Positions 49,881 through 58,447 of a stretch of DNA of 64,000 nucleotides are shown here, piece by piece. Source of the DNA: Asticcacaulis excentricus (GTDB lineage Bacteria; Pseudomonadota; Alphaproteobacteria; Caulobacterales; Caulobacteraceae); contig NZ_AP018828.1 in the NCBI RefSeq assembly GCF_003966695.1, forward strand, positions 712,001-776,000. The letters are read 5' to 3'. A program made the position numbers and the translations under genes. The notes under the pieces are model-generated. The model was not told where the DNA came from. It did not search any database and saw only the letters and a program-made list of their open reading frames with translations. Numbering within the stretch: position 1 is the stretch's first letter; every line of letters begins with the position of its first letter.

Positions 49881-51109
49881 TGCGTTTGCCGCCCGTAATC
49901 CCCGTCCAGCAGGTCTTTAAACCCCGGATCGGCAATGGCCTCCCCGGCCCCCAGTGGCTGACCCAGCAGGGCGGCGGCGTCCCCGTCCGGCGACCAGTAG
50001 AGATTGGCGCTGTGCGTGGCCGACATAAAGCCGTGCGGATTTTCCGGCCCCAGATAGATGCGATGCGGGGCCGTCAGATAGAAGATGTTGTTGGTGATGC
50101 TCACCCCGGCGTCGCGGTCGCCGGCGCAGCCGTTCCAGCAGATCGACCAGAAGATCGCGCGCAACGACCAGAAGTCCTTGTCCGTGATGTCCGGAATCCG
50201 TGTACGGATGATAATATTGCCGTCGATCTTCAGATTACGGATGCCATTGGTGCCGACGAACTTATCGACATCGTCGCTGATATTGTTGGCGATGGTCACG
50301 TCGTGCGTATTGCCAGCGATTTCCAGAAAGCCGCCCTTGGTATTGCGCGACAGATTGTGGTGCACAAAGGTATGGTGCGCGTCGAAGAAACGGTCCTCGC
50401 CGTCCAGTTCGACCGCCGCTCCGTCATTGACATAGGCCCCGCCGTAAAAGCCGTAGTTTTCGATGCGGTTGTGCGCCACCTCATTGTGCGGCCCGACGAT
50501 GACAATGGCCATCGCGCCCCAGTATTCAGTGATGCGCGAGGCGTCGTGAAAATAATTGCTTTTTACAAGTGAGTTCGCGCCACGCACGCGAACACCCACC
50601 GGCATGTTGTTGAATTCATTGTTTTGCAGGGTGACGTGGTGAGTGGCCGCATCGGTATAGATACCGGCCATATCGGTCACCAATTTGTGCTGGTGGCTTT
50701 CCTTCCACGGCAAGGGCGGCTCATCCGGCGGCGGGGTGGCCCCGTCATAGAGGTAGAGGTTTTCGACGGTCACATAGCTGCCGTACACCGATACGACCCG
50801 CCCGAATTCCAGCCCGAAGCGCGGGTTCATCAGCTTCGGCGCGGGCCCCTCGCCATAGGCGCTGACCACGATGGGTTTGGCCTCGGTGCCGGACTGGGCG
50901 ATAGTCAGATGCCCGACAAAGGCCGTGCCACGCGCCAGCAGAATACGGTCGCCGGGTTCAAGCGTCTGGGCATTGACGCGGCTGAGGCTGCGCCAGGGTT
51001 GCGCCTGAGTACCCGGCTGGGCGTCGTTACCTGTCGTCCCATTGACGTAGTAGTCCGCCGCTATCGCCGGTCCGGCCAGACACCACAGCACACCGATCCA
51101 TTTCCACAT
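49877..51109 (-). CDS. Exported right-handed parallel beta-helix protein
   Basis: The 410-aa protein has a signal peptide (MWKWIGVLWCLAGPAIAADY) cut near AIA-AD. YYVNGTTGNDAQPGTQAQPW then matches the N-terminus of pectate-lyase-like or DUF1565-type beta-helix proteins. Repeated Asn-rich turns (HVTLQNNEFNNMPVGV, NEVAHNRIENYGF, VTIANNISDDVD) mark beta-helix coils at about 145-330. Such folds include polysaccharide lyases and hydrolases, but no catalytic set is identified. The ATG at 51109 follows GGAGG with 5-nt spacing. Confidence 0.82.
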   Translation of the reverse strand: MWKWIGVLWCLAGPAIAADYYVNGTTGNDAQPGTQAQPWRSLSRVNAQTLEPGDRILLARGTAFVGHLTIAQSGTEAKPIVVSAYGEGPAPKLMNPRFGLEFGRVVSVYGSYVTVENLYLYDGATPPPDEPPLPWKESHQHKLVTDMAGIYTDAATHHVTLQNNEFNNMPVGVRVRGANSLVKSNYFHDASRITEYWGAMAIVIVGPHNEVAHNRIENYGFYGGAYVNDGAAVELDGEDRFFDAHHTFVHHNLSRNTKGGFLEIAGNTHDVTIANNISDDVDKFVGTNGIRNLKIDGNIIIRTRIPDITDKDFWSLRAIFWSICWNGCAGDRDAGVSITNNIFYLTAPHRIYLGPENPHGFMSATHSANLYWSPDGDAAALLGQPLGAGEAIADPGFKDLLDGDYGRQTQ

Positions 51110-51209
51110 CTCCGCCTCCATTGCCCCTCAGTAAGGCAGGGCGCGCAGGAAATGACAAGGCATCCAAGGCGTATGGACGCCTTAGCAGATTTTGAACCTG
51201 CGCCCACGA

Positions 51210-51746
51210 TCAAAGGCCGAGCCAGCGCATCGCCACCTGAGTTACAGCCTTTGTCCGTCGATTTTCGGGCGTGCGATCTGTCAACCAGACAAACACAATC
51301 ATCGTGTAGACCAGATTCAGTGATGCCAGATGAAAGAACCTCGGTGCTGGACGGGCCCCGAGGCAATCCATCATAACACCGGCCGTCCGTTGCATGCGTT
51401 TCAACGCCTGAATTGGATGTCGAAGATCGTAAATCATCACCTGCCAGACAAACCGCTTTAAGTCGCGGTTCTGCTCAAATCGCGTGTCTATGACCGCCTT
51501 CATGTCGTTGGCTGGCACCATAGAAAAGGCCGACGCCATACTGGCGTCTGATACCTCACTAATGAACCAGAGAACTTCGGTCACACCGGAGGGGAATATC
51601 TTTTTCCAATAGCTTGAATGGCCAAAAGTTTCGATAGATGCCAGACACAGGGCTTTTCTATTTGCACCTACCTCCTCGATCGTGACCAACAACTGTTTTG
51701 CAAGAGCCCGCCGATCAGCAGGCATCACAAGTGCGAACCAATCCAT
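51210..51746 (-). CDS. COQ9-like protein, paralogue B (178 aa)
   Basis: The C-terminal half (RFEQNRDLKRFVWQVM, HPIQALKRMQRTAG, then a hydrophobic helix NLVYTMIVFVWLTDRTPE) parallels the neighbouring gene at 51749-52297, and both match the COQ9 layout: TetR-like helical domain plus an amphipathic/hydrophobic helix before a Trp-Leu-x-Asp motif. The N-terminal half is more diverged but keeps an FPSG motif. COQ9 proteins bind lipids in ubiquinone synthesis. The ATG at 51746 follows the other gene's stop by 2 nt. Assignment is from pattern, not search. Confidence 0.5.
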   Translation of the reverse strand: MDWFALVMPADRRALAKQLLVTIEEVGANRKALCLASIETFGHSSYWKKIFPSGVTEVLWFISEVSDASMASAFSMVPANDMKAVIDTRFEQNRDLKRFVWQVMIYDLRHPIQALKRMQRTAGVMMDCLGARPAPRFFHLASLNLVYTMIVFVWLTDRTPENRRTKAVTQVAMRWLGL

Positions 51747-51748
51747 GA

Positions 51749-52297
51749 CTATCTTGCCCCTAAAATACGGGCCGTCACCTGCACCCAAACCCCAAGGCGC
51801 CGGTATGGCGGTTTATCTGACAGCCAGATAAGCACACACAGGCTGTAGAAAATAACCAGCAACCCTGTTTTCAGATTTTGCCAGAGGGTTGCCCCGGATA
51901 TGGGCCTGTCTTGAACCTGCCAAAACAGCGAAGCTGTCTTCCACGTTCGCCGAAACGTATCGACAGGGTGCCATAGATCTGATCGGGCTAAGCTGAGGAC
52001 AGAGAATTTGAAAGGCTCATTTTGTTCAAACCGACGTCTCAGGATAAGAGACAGAGGCTGTTTCCCCTTTTGCTGAAAATCGGCCTGCGTATGAGCGTCC
52101 GCATAGATATTCAGACCATGGCCAAGGCTACGAATGCCGTTAGGCCAGTATTGCCCCTGCTCTGTGGCCGTTATCCCGTGCTCACGGCAAAAGCGCGTCA
52201 GCGTCTTTTCCGTCCAGCCTTCTGTGGCCGCCAATCTGGCAAAGGCCAGTATCAGGACGTCTTTATCACAGTGTTGCTGATCCTCGGCATCGGGCAT
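51749..52297 (-). CDS. COQ9-like protein, paralogue A (182 aa)
   Basis: The N-terminal KDVLILAFARLAATEGWTEK (about residues 10-29) and CREHGITATEQGQYWPNG look like the COQ9 helix-turn-helix-like start (GW-x-x-x-x-L and FPxG). The C-terminal LVIFYSLCVLIWLSDKPP (about 147-164) resembles the COQ9 lipid-binding helix and its WLxD motif. A genuine COQ9 ubiquinone role is uncertain because it is divergent, duplicated and not next to ubi genes. It begins 2 nt after the stop of the nucleotidyltransferase-like gene. Confidence 0.55.
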   Translation of the reverse strand: MPDAEDQQHCDKDVLILAFARLAATEGWTEKTLTRFCREHGITATEQGQYWPNGIRSLGHGLNIYADAHTQADFQQKGKQPLSLILRRRFEQNEPFKFSVLSLARSDLWHPVDTFRRTWKTASLFWQVQDRPISGATLWQNLKTGLLVIFYSLCVLIWLSDKPPYRRLGVWVQVTARILGAR

Positions 52298-52299
52298 GA

Positions 52300-52752
52300 T
52301 CAGTACAGAGCCTTATTCAGGCACCGCAACACCGCGGCGCGCTCTAAATCTTTTTTGCGGGCGAATAGCTGCAAGATCGCTAATTGGTCAGGGATTGACG
52401 GCACCCGCACCCCTTCGATCCATGCATCACTTTCGATTTGCAATTCACACCAGTCACCCGCTGAAAACACCTGCAATCCGCCCATAAAGTCGATCTCCAG
52501 CCCGCCCGGTGGACGATACTGGAAATAAGGGCGGGAGCGAAAGCGATCGTCGGCGCGCGGCGCACTCACGGGCACGCCCAGGGCGATCCGGGCGGCCTCA
52601 ATGACCTCTGAAGGGCCATAAACGTCCACGTCGCGCACCGTAACCCGCACCCCGCTCAGAAACAGGGCCGCCGAGCCGATCAGCCACCACGGCTGTTCGG
52701 GGGGCATCAGACGACGGATCAAATCCAGTGAGCGGCGAAGGGCGGGCGGCAT
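52300..52752 (-). CDS. Nucleotidyltransferase-like protein
   Basis: The 150-aa protein from the ATG at 52752 has the pattern WWLIGSAALFLSGVRVTVRD followed by VDVYG (about residues 22-46), i.e. a GS motif, then D-x-D, of minimal nucleotidyltransferase folds. LEIDFMGGLQVF near 85 may supply the third acidic residue. Family members include MNT antitoxins and tRNA- or aminoglycoside-type transferases; the function here is unknown. No good Shine-Dalgarno is seen. A longer frame crosses the prfB terminator and is rejected. Confidence 0.6.
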   Translation of the reverse strand: MPPALRRSLDLIRRLMPPEQPWWLIGSAALFLSGVRVTVRDVDVYGPSEVIEAARIALGVPVSAPRADDRFRSRPYFQYRPPGGLEIDFMGGLQVFSAGDWCELQIESDAWIEGVRVPSIPDQLAILQLFARKKDLERAAVLRCLNKALY

Positions 52753-52774
52753 GGGCGTATCGGCTATGAGTACA

Positions 52775-52803
52775 AAAAAAGCCGGGGTTTGTGCCCCGGC
52801 TTT
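52775..52803 (-). terminator. Terminator of prfB
   Basis: AAAGCCGGGG (52778-52787) pairs with CCCCGGCTTT (52794-52803). On the minus strand the stem is followed by TTTTTGTA, 5 nt after the prfB stop at 52808. Confidence 0.9.
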
Positions 52804-52807
52804 CGGT

Positions 52808-53930
52808 TTACTCTTCGACGGCATCGCGGGTCGCGCCGACCCGCTGGGCCAGAGACGCCCCCATGAAGGCGTCCAGATCACCGTCCAGAACCCCTTGCGA
52901 ATCCGAGGTTTCGACGTCGGTACGCAGGTCCTTGACCATCTGATAGGGCTGAAGCACGTAGGATCGAATCTGGTGACCCCAGCCGATATCGGTCTTCTGG
53001 TCTTCGAGAGCGGCTTGCGCCGCCTCGCGCTTTTGCAGTTCCAACTCGTACAGGCGTGCGCGCAGCATCTTCCACGCTTCGTCGCGGTTGGCGTGCTGCG
53101 ACCGTCCGGCCTGACAGGCCACGGCGATACCGGTCGGGATGTGCGTCAGACGCACCGCCGAGTCGGTCTTGTTGACGTGCTGACCGCCCGCCCCCGACGC
53201 GCGGTAGGTATCGGTGCGCACATCGGCCGGATTGATGTCGATGACGATGGTGTCATCAACCACCGGATAGACCCACACCGAGGCAAAGGAGGTGTGGCGA
53301 CGCGCATTGGAATCGAAGGGCGAGATACGCACCAAACGGTGCACCCCGGCCTCGGTCTTCAGCCAGCCATAGGCATTGGTGCCCTTGACCATGATGGTCG
53401 CCGACTTGATGCCCGCCTGTTCGCCGGGCGTCTCTTCTTCGATGGTTACCGTCATACCGTGCTGGGTGGCCCAGCGCGTGTACATGCGCAAAAGGATACC
53501 GGCCCAGTCGCACGACTCCGTGCCCCCGGCCCCGGAATTGATTTCGACATAGGCGTCGTTGCCGTCGGCTTCGCCGGACAGGAGCGCCTCAAGCTCGGCG
53601 CGCGCGGCCTTGTCCTTGATGGCTTTCAGCATGGCGCGGGCTTCTTCGAGCAGTTCCTCGTCGCCCTCCATATCGGCCAGCTCGGCATAGTCGAGCGCGT
53701 CCTGAAGCTCTTTGGTCAGGCTGTTGACCGCATCGACGCCACCGCTCAGCTTGGTGCGTTCGCGCATCACGGACTGCGCCTCTTCGGGCTTGTCCCACAG
53801 CGTCGGGTCTTCGACCCGCGCATTCAGTTCGTCGAGACGTCTTAGAGCGACGTCCCAGTCAAAGACGCCTCCTGAGCAATCCGATGGATTGCTCGATGTC
53901 CCTGGCCGAAGCCTCAACATCCAGTCGCAT
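52808..53930 (-). CDS. prfB: Peptide chain release factor 2, with programmed +1 frameshift
   Basis: RF2 releases peptides at UGA and UAA. The zero frame starts at the ATG 53928-53930 and runs 23 codons ([20 protein letters not shown], then RRL) to an in-frame TGA at 53859-53861. Just before it lie AGGAGG (53868-53873), three bases, and CTT (53862-53864), the classic RF2 shift site. A +1 shift skips one T and reads GAC, continuing as [13 protein letters not shown] to 52808. The full product is about 373 aa. The SPF stop-codon motif ([12 protein letters not shown]) and GGQ ([12 protein letters not shown]) are both present. Low RF2 raises the shift, giving autoregulation. Confidence 0.95.
53859..53873 (-). 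promoter_or_regulatory. prfB programmed +1 ribosomal frameshift signal
   Basis: On the minus strand the order is AGGAGG, CGT, CTT, TGA, C. The internal Shine-Dalgarno is 3 nt from the CTT slip codon and the UGA is followed by C, matching the established Escherichia coli RF2 site in every element. Confidence 0.95.
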
Positions 53931-54030
53931 TACAATGTCCTTACGGTAAAAAAGATAGCCGTGGGGGATAGCCGCGCCCGCGCGAAATGGCAACACGTTT
54001 CGCGGTCAGGCGGCCGCGAGCGGAAGAAGT

Positions 54031-56457
54031 TCAGTAAAGAACCTCTTCCTCGATTTCATCGACGTACTTCTTCTTTTTCGGCTGTTCCTGCGGCGTCGCC
54101 TGATTGGACGGCTGCCCGGTCAGGCCATCGCGCCACACCTCGGTATAGGGTTTGGGCCCATCCACCACATCGGGTGTGCGCTCGATGGGCTTCGGCTCAG
54201 TCCCCGGACGGAAGGCTTCTTCGTGGCCACGGATGGACACATAGACCGCGTCCTTTGGCTTGCGGAAGTCCCTGACAGGCTTGTTCTTGGTGGCCGCCGC
54301 CATGAAGTCGATAAAAATCGGCAGGGCCGCCGAACCGCCGGTTTCCGACTCACCCAGAGAACGGTTGTCGTCAAAGCCGACAAACACCCCGGCCACCAGA
54401 TCGGGCGTAAAGCCGACGAACCACGCCGAGCGGTATTCATTGGTCGTGCCGGTCTTGCCGCCCAGCGGGATGCCCAGCGCACTGGCGCGCGCCGCCGTAC
54501 CGCGCTGCACCACGCCTTGCAGGAAGGAGTTGATCTGATAGGCGACGATGGGGTCCATCACCTGCTGACCTTCGGGGGTCAGGCGCGGCGATTCCGTACC
54601 GTCAAAGGCGCGGGTGCAACCCGCCGGGCACTTGCGCTGATCGGCGCGGTAGATGACCTTGCCCTGATAATCCTGCACCAGCTCGATCAGGTGCGGCTTG
54701 ATGCGCCGCCCGCCATTGACGAAGGCCGAATAGGCGGCGGTGAGCTGATAGGGCGTCGTTTCGGTCGAACCCAGCGCGTTCGACAGATAGGGTTCCATAC
54801 TATCGACCGCACCATATTGCACGACCTTCGCCGCCACCGTCTTCATACCCACCTTATCGGCGAGGCGCACGGTCATGGCGTTACGCGACAGCTCCAGCCC
54901 CTTGCGCAGGGTTTGCGGCCCGTAATAGGTGCGCGAATAGTTCTTGGGCGACCACGCCTCGCCATTGGCCCCCTTGAAGGTGATCGGGCCATCGACCACG
55001 ATCGAGGCCGGCGTGAAGTCACCCTCCAGCGCGGTGGCGTAGATGAACGGTTTTATGGCCGAACCCGGCTGACGCTTGGCCTGCGTGGCGCGGTTGAACT
55101 TCGACAGCGAGAAGGAGTAACCGCCGACCATGGCCACGACGCGGCCCGTCCACGGATCAACCGCGACTAGCGCGCCATTGACCGCCGGCACCTGCTTGAG
55201 CGCATAGGCGCCTGTGGCGTCGCGCGCCACATAGATCAGGTCGCCGGCCTTGAGCCCCGCCCCGCCCTGCGCCCACGCCACATCCGAAGCGCGAAGAGTA
55301 CCGTGATTTTCGCCCGCCGGGGCCTCGGCCAGACGGATGGAGCCACCGGGGCGTTCGACCACCGCAACCTGCCAGTCGGGACGCTCAAAGGGGGCGCGAC
55401 GCCGCTCCGGCAACTTGGCCTCGACGGCGGCGGCCTCCTGCTGCCAGCCTTCGTTGATGCTGCCGATATTGCCCCACGCGCCGCGCCAGCCGTGACGACG
55501 GTCGTACAGCTCAAGCCCGTCCATCAGGGCGATGCGCGCCGCCGTCTGGAGCTTGGGGTCAAGCGTGGTCTTCATATAGTAGCCGGCGGAGTAGATATCT
55601 TCTCCGAACAGGGCCTTGGAGCGACGCTCAACCTCAGAGACGAAGAAGTCGGCATCGCGATACTTGGCGCGCTGCGGGGCCGACTGCACCACCAGGTCCT
55701 CACGCATGGCGGCCTCGGCCTCGGCCTTGGTCACCCAGCCTACCGACGCCATCTCGCCCAGAATCCAGTTGCGGCGGGCAATGGCCTGATCCTTGCGACG
55801 GATGGGATGGTAGTTGTGCGGTCCCTTGGGCAGGGCCGCCAGATAGGCGGTCTCGGCGAGGGTCAACTGATCGACCGACTTGCCGAAATAGTTATAGGCC
55901 GCCGTACCAATCCCGTTCGAGCGATAGCCCAGATAGATGTCGTTCAGATAGAGTTCGAGAATCTGTTCCTTGGTCAGCGAGGTTTCCAGCCGCCGCGCCA
56001 GAATAAATTCTTTCAGCTTGCGCCCGATGGTCCGCTCGTTCGACAACAGGACGTTCTTGGCCACCTGCTGGGTGATGGTCGATCCGCCTTCGAGGCGGCG
56101 GCCCTGCACAAAATTGATGACATTCTTGACCATGGCCCGCGACAGGCCCCCGACATCGACGCCGGAATGGTTGAAGAAGTTGCGGTCTTCGGCAGCCAGA
56201 AAGGCGCGGCTGACGCGCTCAGGGATGCGGTTATAGGGGATGAAGATACGGCGTTCCTGCGCGAACTCACCGATCAGCGTGCCGTCCCAGGCAAACAGGC
56301 GCGTCGAGGTGGGCGGGCGATAATCGACAATTTCATTGCCGTCGGGCAGGTCGTGGAACAGCCATGCGGCATAGATGGCGATAGCGAAGCCAGCGATGGC
56401 CACCATCGACATCAGCACCACCCCCGCCATGGCGAACCAACGCTCAGTGGACTTCAC
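54031..56457 (-). CDS. mrcA: Penicillin-binding protein 1A
   Basis: The bifunctional enzyme polymerises and cross-links peptidoglycan. After a short cytoplasmic part a membrane helix (about 10-35) is followed by the glycosyltransferase domain with AFLAAEDRNFFNHSGVD (about 85-101) and GGSTITQQVAKN. The transpeptidase has the SxxK serine in RQPGSAIKPFIYATAL, SxN-type SRNAMTV and KTGTTNEYRSAWFVG. I prefer the GTG at 56457 (808 aa), since GGAGGG lies 5 nt upstream; another GTG at 56463 abuts that site. It follows prfB in the opposite order of transcription but on the same strand. Confidence 0.95.
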   Translation of the reverse strand: MKSTERWFAMAGVVLMSMVAIAGFAIAIYAAWLFHDLPDGNEIVDYRPPTSTRLFAWDGTLIGEFAQERRIFIPYNRIPERVSRAFLAAEDRNFFNHSGVDVGGLSRAMVKNVINFVQGRRLEGGSTITQQVAKNVLLSNERTIGRKLKEFILARRLETSLTKEQILELYLNDIYLGYRSNGIGTAAYNYFGKSVDQLTLAETAYLAALPKGPHNYHPIRRKDQAIARRNWILGEMASVGWVTKAEAEAAMREDLVVQSAPQRAKYRDADFFVSEVERRSKALFGEDIYSAGYYMKTTLDPKLQTAARIALMDGLELYDRRHGWRGAWGNIGSINEGWQQEAAAVEAKLPERRRAPFERPDWQVAVVERPGGSIRLAEAPAGENHGTLRASDVAWAQGGAGLKAGDLIYVARDATGAYALKQVPAVNGALVAVDPWTGRVVAMVGGYSFSLSKFNRATQAKRQPGSAIKPFIYATALEGDFTPASIVVDGPITFKGANGEAWSPKNYSRTYYGPQTLRKGLELSRNAMTVRLADKVGMKTVAAKVVQYGAVDSMEPYLSNALGSTETTPYQLTAAYSAFVNGGRRIKPHLIELVQDYQGKVIYRADQRKCPAGCTRAFDGTESPRLTPEGQQVMDPIVAYQINSFLQGVVQRGTAARASALGIPLGGKTGTTNEYRSAWFVGFTPDLVAGVFVGFDDNRSLGESETGGSAALPIFIDFMAAATKNKPVRDFRKPKDAVYVSIRGHEEAFRPGTEPKPIERTPDVVDGPKPYTEVWRDGLTGQPSNQATPQEQPKKKKYVDEIEEEVLY

Positions 56458-56463
56458 AAACAC

Positions 56464-56925
56464 CCTCCGTCACCGCGACGCGGTTCCGTTACGAAGAGCG
56501 TCCGCATCATATTGCGTCGTGTGTATCAAAGCCCGCCCCTCGCGCAAAGCCCTGATCACGGTCATATCCGGCTTATTGCGGGCAAATGCGGCTTATTGGC
56601 GACGCTTTACCGCAGGGCCCGGCTACGTGCCGAGGCGAAACACAGCCTGTCCCCAGCGCTTAGCTCGTTTGAAGCAGACTGATTCCCAGTGGAATTATAC
56701 CAAGGGTCATTGAAAATGACTCTTGGTATTCCGTTCGAGAATTTCTCATGTCACTGATACATATGAGACATTCTCGAGTTCTCAACGGCCGGATGCGGTC
56801 AGCATCTTCGGCCGTTGGTATTATAGCGTTCAAACCACCATTTCAAACAACATCACGATGGCGAAGTCACCGACCGGCAGAATGCAAAATCCGCATTATG
56901 ACGTCTACGGCAGACACATAATGAG
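56464..56925. other. 462-base gene-free region between gmk and the PBP1a gene
   Basis: No frame in this gap has family features. Its middle (56697-56816) is packed with three strong hairpins described separately. The remainder, near 56464-56690, should contain the PBP1a promoter on the minus strand. Confidence 0.5.
56697..56816. repeat. Three-hairpin cluster (ATACCA element copy 2 plus two further hairpins)
   Basis: Hairpin 1 (56697-56729) has 14-nt arms and a 5-nt loop and matches the layout of 32704-32736. Hairpin 2 (56736-56751 with 56761-56776) pairs 14 of 16 positions plus a G-T wobble. Hairpin 3 (56784-56816) has an 8-bp outer stem AACGGCCG/CGGCCGTT and a 5-bp inner stem GATGC/GCATC. 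Gaps between hairpins are 6-7 nt. It could be a compound repeat, an mRNA 3' structure or a small RNA. Confidence 0.7.
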
Positions 56926-57567
56926 CTAAATATCTTCACCCATCAGCTCATCGACGAACGGAGCGATCCACAGGCCACGCGACCGGCGCGCCGTTTCTGA
57001 ATGATAGATATGCACCAGCTCGGCATAGGAGCGGTCGAAATCATCATTCAGAATGACATAGTCGTATTCGGCCCAATGCGCGATCTCGCCCTTGGCACGG
57101 CTCAGACGGCGCTGGATCACGTCGTCGGCGTCCTGCGCGCGGGCATAGAGGCGACGCTTCAGTTCTTCCATCGACGGCGGCAGGATGAAGACACGCACCA
57201 CGTCCGACGGCGCCTTGGCCGAGATGCGCTGCGCCCCCTGCCAGTCGATGTCGAACAAAACGTTCTGGCCCTGAGACAGGGCTTTTTCCACAGGTTCGCG
57301 CGGCGAGCCATAGCGATGGTCGTGCACCGCCGCCCATTCCAGCAGGGCGTCGTTTTTGACCAGATCATCCATCGCCGCGTCGCTGATGAAGTGATATTCA
57401 CGGCCGTCCTTTTCACCGGGGCGCGGTGAGCGGGTGGTCACCGAAATCGACAGATCCAGATCGGCGTGATCGGCCATCAGGCGGCGGCACAGCGAGGTCT
57501 TACCCGCGCCCGAAGGCGAGGAAACGATCAGCATGAGGCCGCGGCGAAGACGTTGGGAATTAGGCAT
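56926..57567 (-). CDS. gmk: Guanylate kinase
   Basis: Gmk phosphorylates GMP to GDP. The 213-aa protein has the P-loop SSPSGAGKTSL (about 16-26), the GMP site SVTTRSPRPGEKDGREYHFI (about 41-60) and the lid region RLYARAQDADDVIQRRL. It is the last gene of the leftward run from fabD. Confidence 0.96.
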   Translation of the reverse strand: MPNSQRLRRGLMLIVSSPSGAGKTSLCRRLMADHADLDLSISVTTRSPRPGEKDGREYHFISDAAMDDLVKNDALLEWAAVHDHRYGSPREPVEKALSQGQNVLFDIDWQGAQRISAKAPSDVVRVFILPPSMEELKRRLYARAQDADDVIQRRLSRAKGEIAHWAEYDYVILNDDFDRSYAELVHIYHSETARRSRGLWIAPFVDELMGEDI

Positions 57568-57568
57568 A

Positions 57569-58447
57569 TTACTCTACGTTTTGAACCTGTTCTCGGAACT
57601 GGTCGATAACCGACTTTAACTCCAGCCCCACCTTGGTCAGGTCGCTGAAGGCGGCTTTCGAACAGAGGGTATTGGCCTCGCGCATGAATTCCTGTGACAG
57701 GAAATCGAGCTTGCGCCCCTGCGACTGGCTGTCGCTGAGGAGCGTGTGCGCGGAGGTGATATGGGTGCGCAGTCGGTCCAGTTCCTCGCGCACATCGGCC
57801 TTGACGGCCATGACGGCAGCTTCCTGAAGGATGCGCTCCTGAAGGTCAGCATCGGGCAAAAGCTCATTCAGACGCCGGGTGAAGCGTTCGCGGATCACTT
57901 CGGTCTGCTGCGCCGCCAGCGCCTCAGCCCGGTCCACGGCGTCTGTCATGGCGCTCAGGTGCTGCCTCAGCACCTCAAATAGCGCCCGCCCCTCGTCCTG
58001 ACGCGCGGTTTTCAGGTGTTCAAGCACCGCTCCCAGATCGGCCAGCAGGGGCGCTTCCAGCGCCGCCACGTCGGTACTGGTTTCCGCGCTGGCCGCTTCG
58101 ATGACGCCGCGCAGGGACAAAAGCCCGTCCAGCGACGGCATGGTCGCCTGACCGGCCTGCATCAGGCCCTGCCCCACTTCGAGATACTGGTTGAGGACAG
58201 CGTGATTAATGCTGTATCCCGTCTGGACCTCGGTCGTCTGGAGGCTGAGGTTCAGCGACACCTGACCGCGCTGAAAACGCTGCTTGACCAGATCACGCGC
58301 CGCCCGCTCCACATAGTCGTAGCCTGACGGCACGCGCGTCTTGAGGTCCAATGAGCGCCCATTGACCGAACGCACCTCATAAACCCAGGCGACCGTCCCA
58401 TGATGGCCTTCCACCCGGCCAAAGCCGGTCATGCTCGACAGGGTCAT
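57569..58447 (-). CDS. yicC: YicC-family protein (putative endoribonuclease)
   Basis: The 292-aa protein begins SSMTGFGRVEG, contains EVRSVNGRSLDLKTRVPSG (about 25-43) and ends with GRKLDFLSQEFMREANTLCSKA, hallmarks of YicC (YicC-N and DUF1732). Escherichia coli YicC has reported RNase activity; the role here is inferred. Its stop is one base before gmk's start, and its start overlaps mltG's stop (ATGA). Confidence 0.93.
   Translation of the reverse strand: MTLSSMTGFGRVEGHHGTVAWVYEVRSVNGRSLDLKTRVPSGYDYVERAARDLVKQRFQRGQVSLNLSLQTTEVQTGYSINHAVLNQYLEVGQGLMQAGQATMPSLDGLLSLRGVIEAASAETSTDVAALEAPLLADLGAVLEHLKTARQDEGRALFEVLRQHLSAMTDAVDRAEALAAQQTEVIRERFTRRLNELLPDADLQERILQEAAVMAVKADVREELDRLRTHITSAHTLLSDSQSQGRKLDFLSQEFMREANTLCSKAAFSDLTKVGLELKSVIDQFREQVQNVE

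Noticed and set aside
56723-56929. 68-codon frame over the three-hairpin cluster
   Set aside because: It runs through the hairpins, has no signal or domain, and overlaps the gmk end; treated as non-coding.
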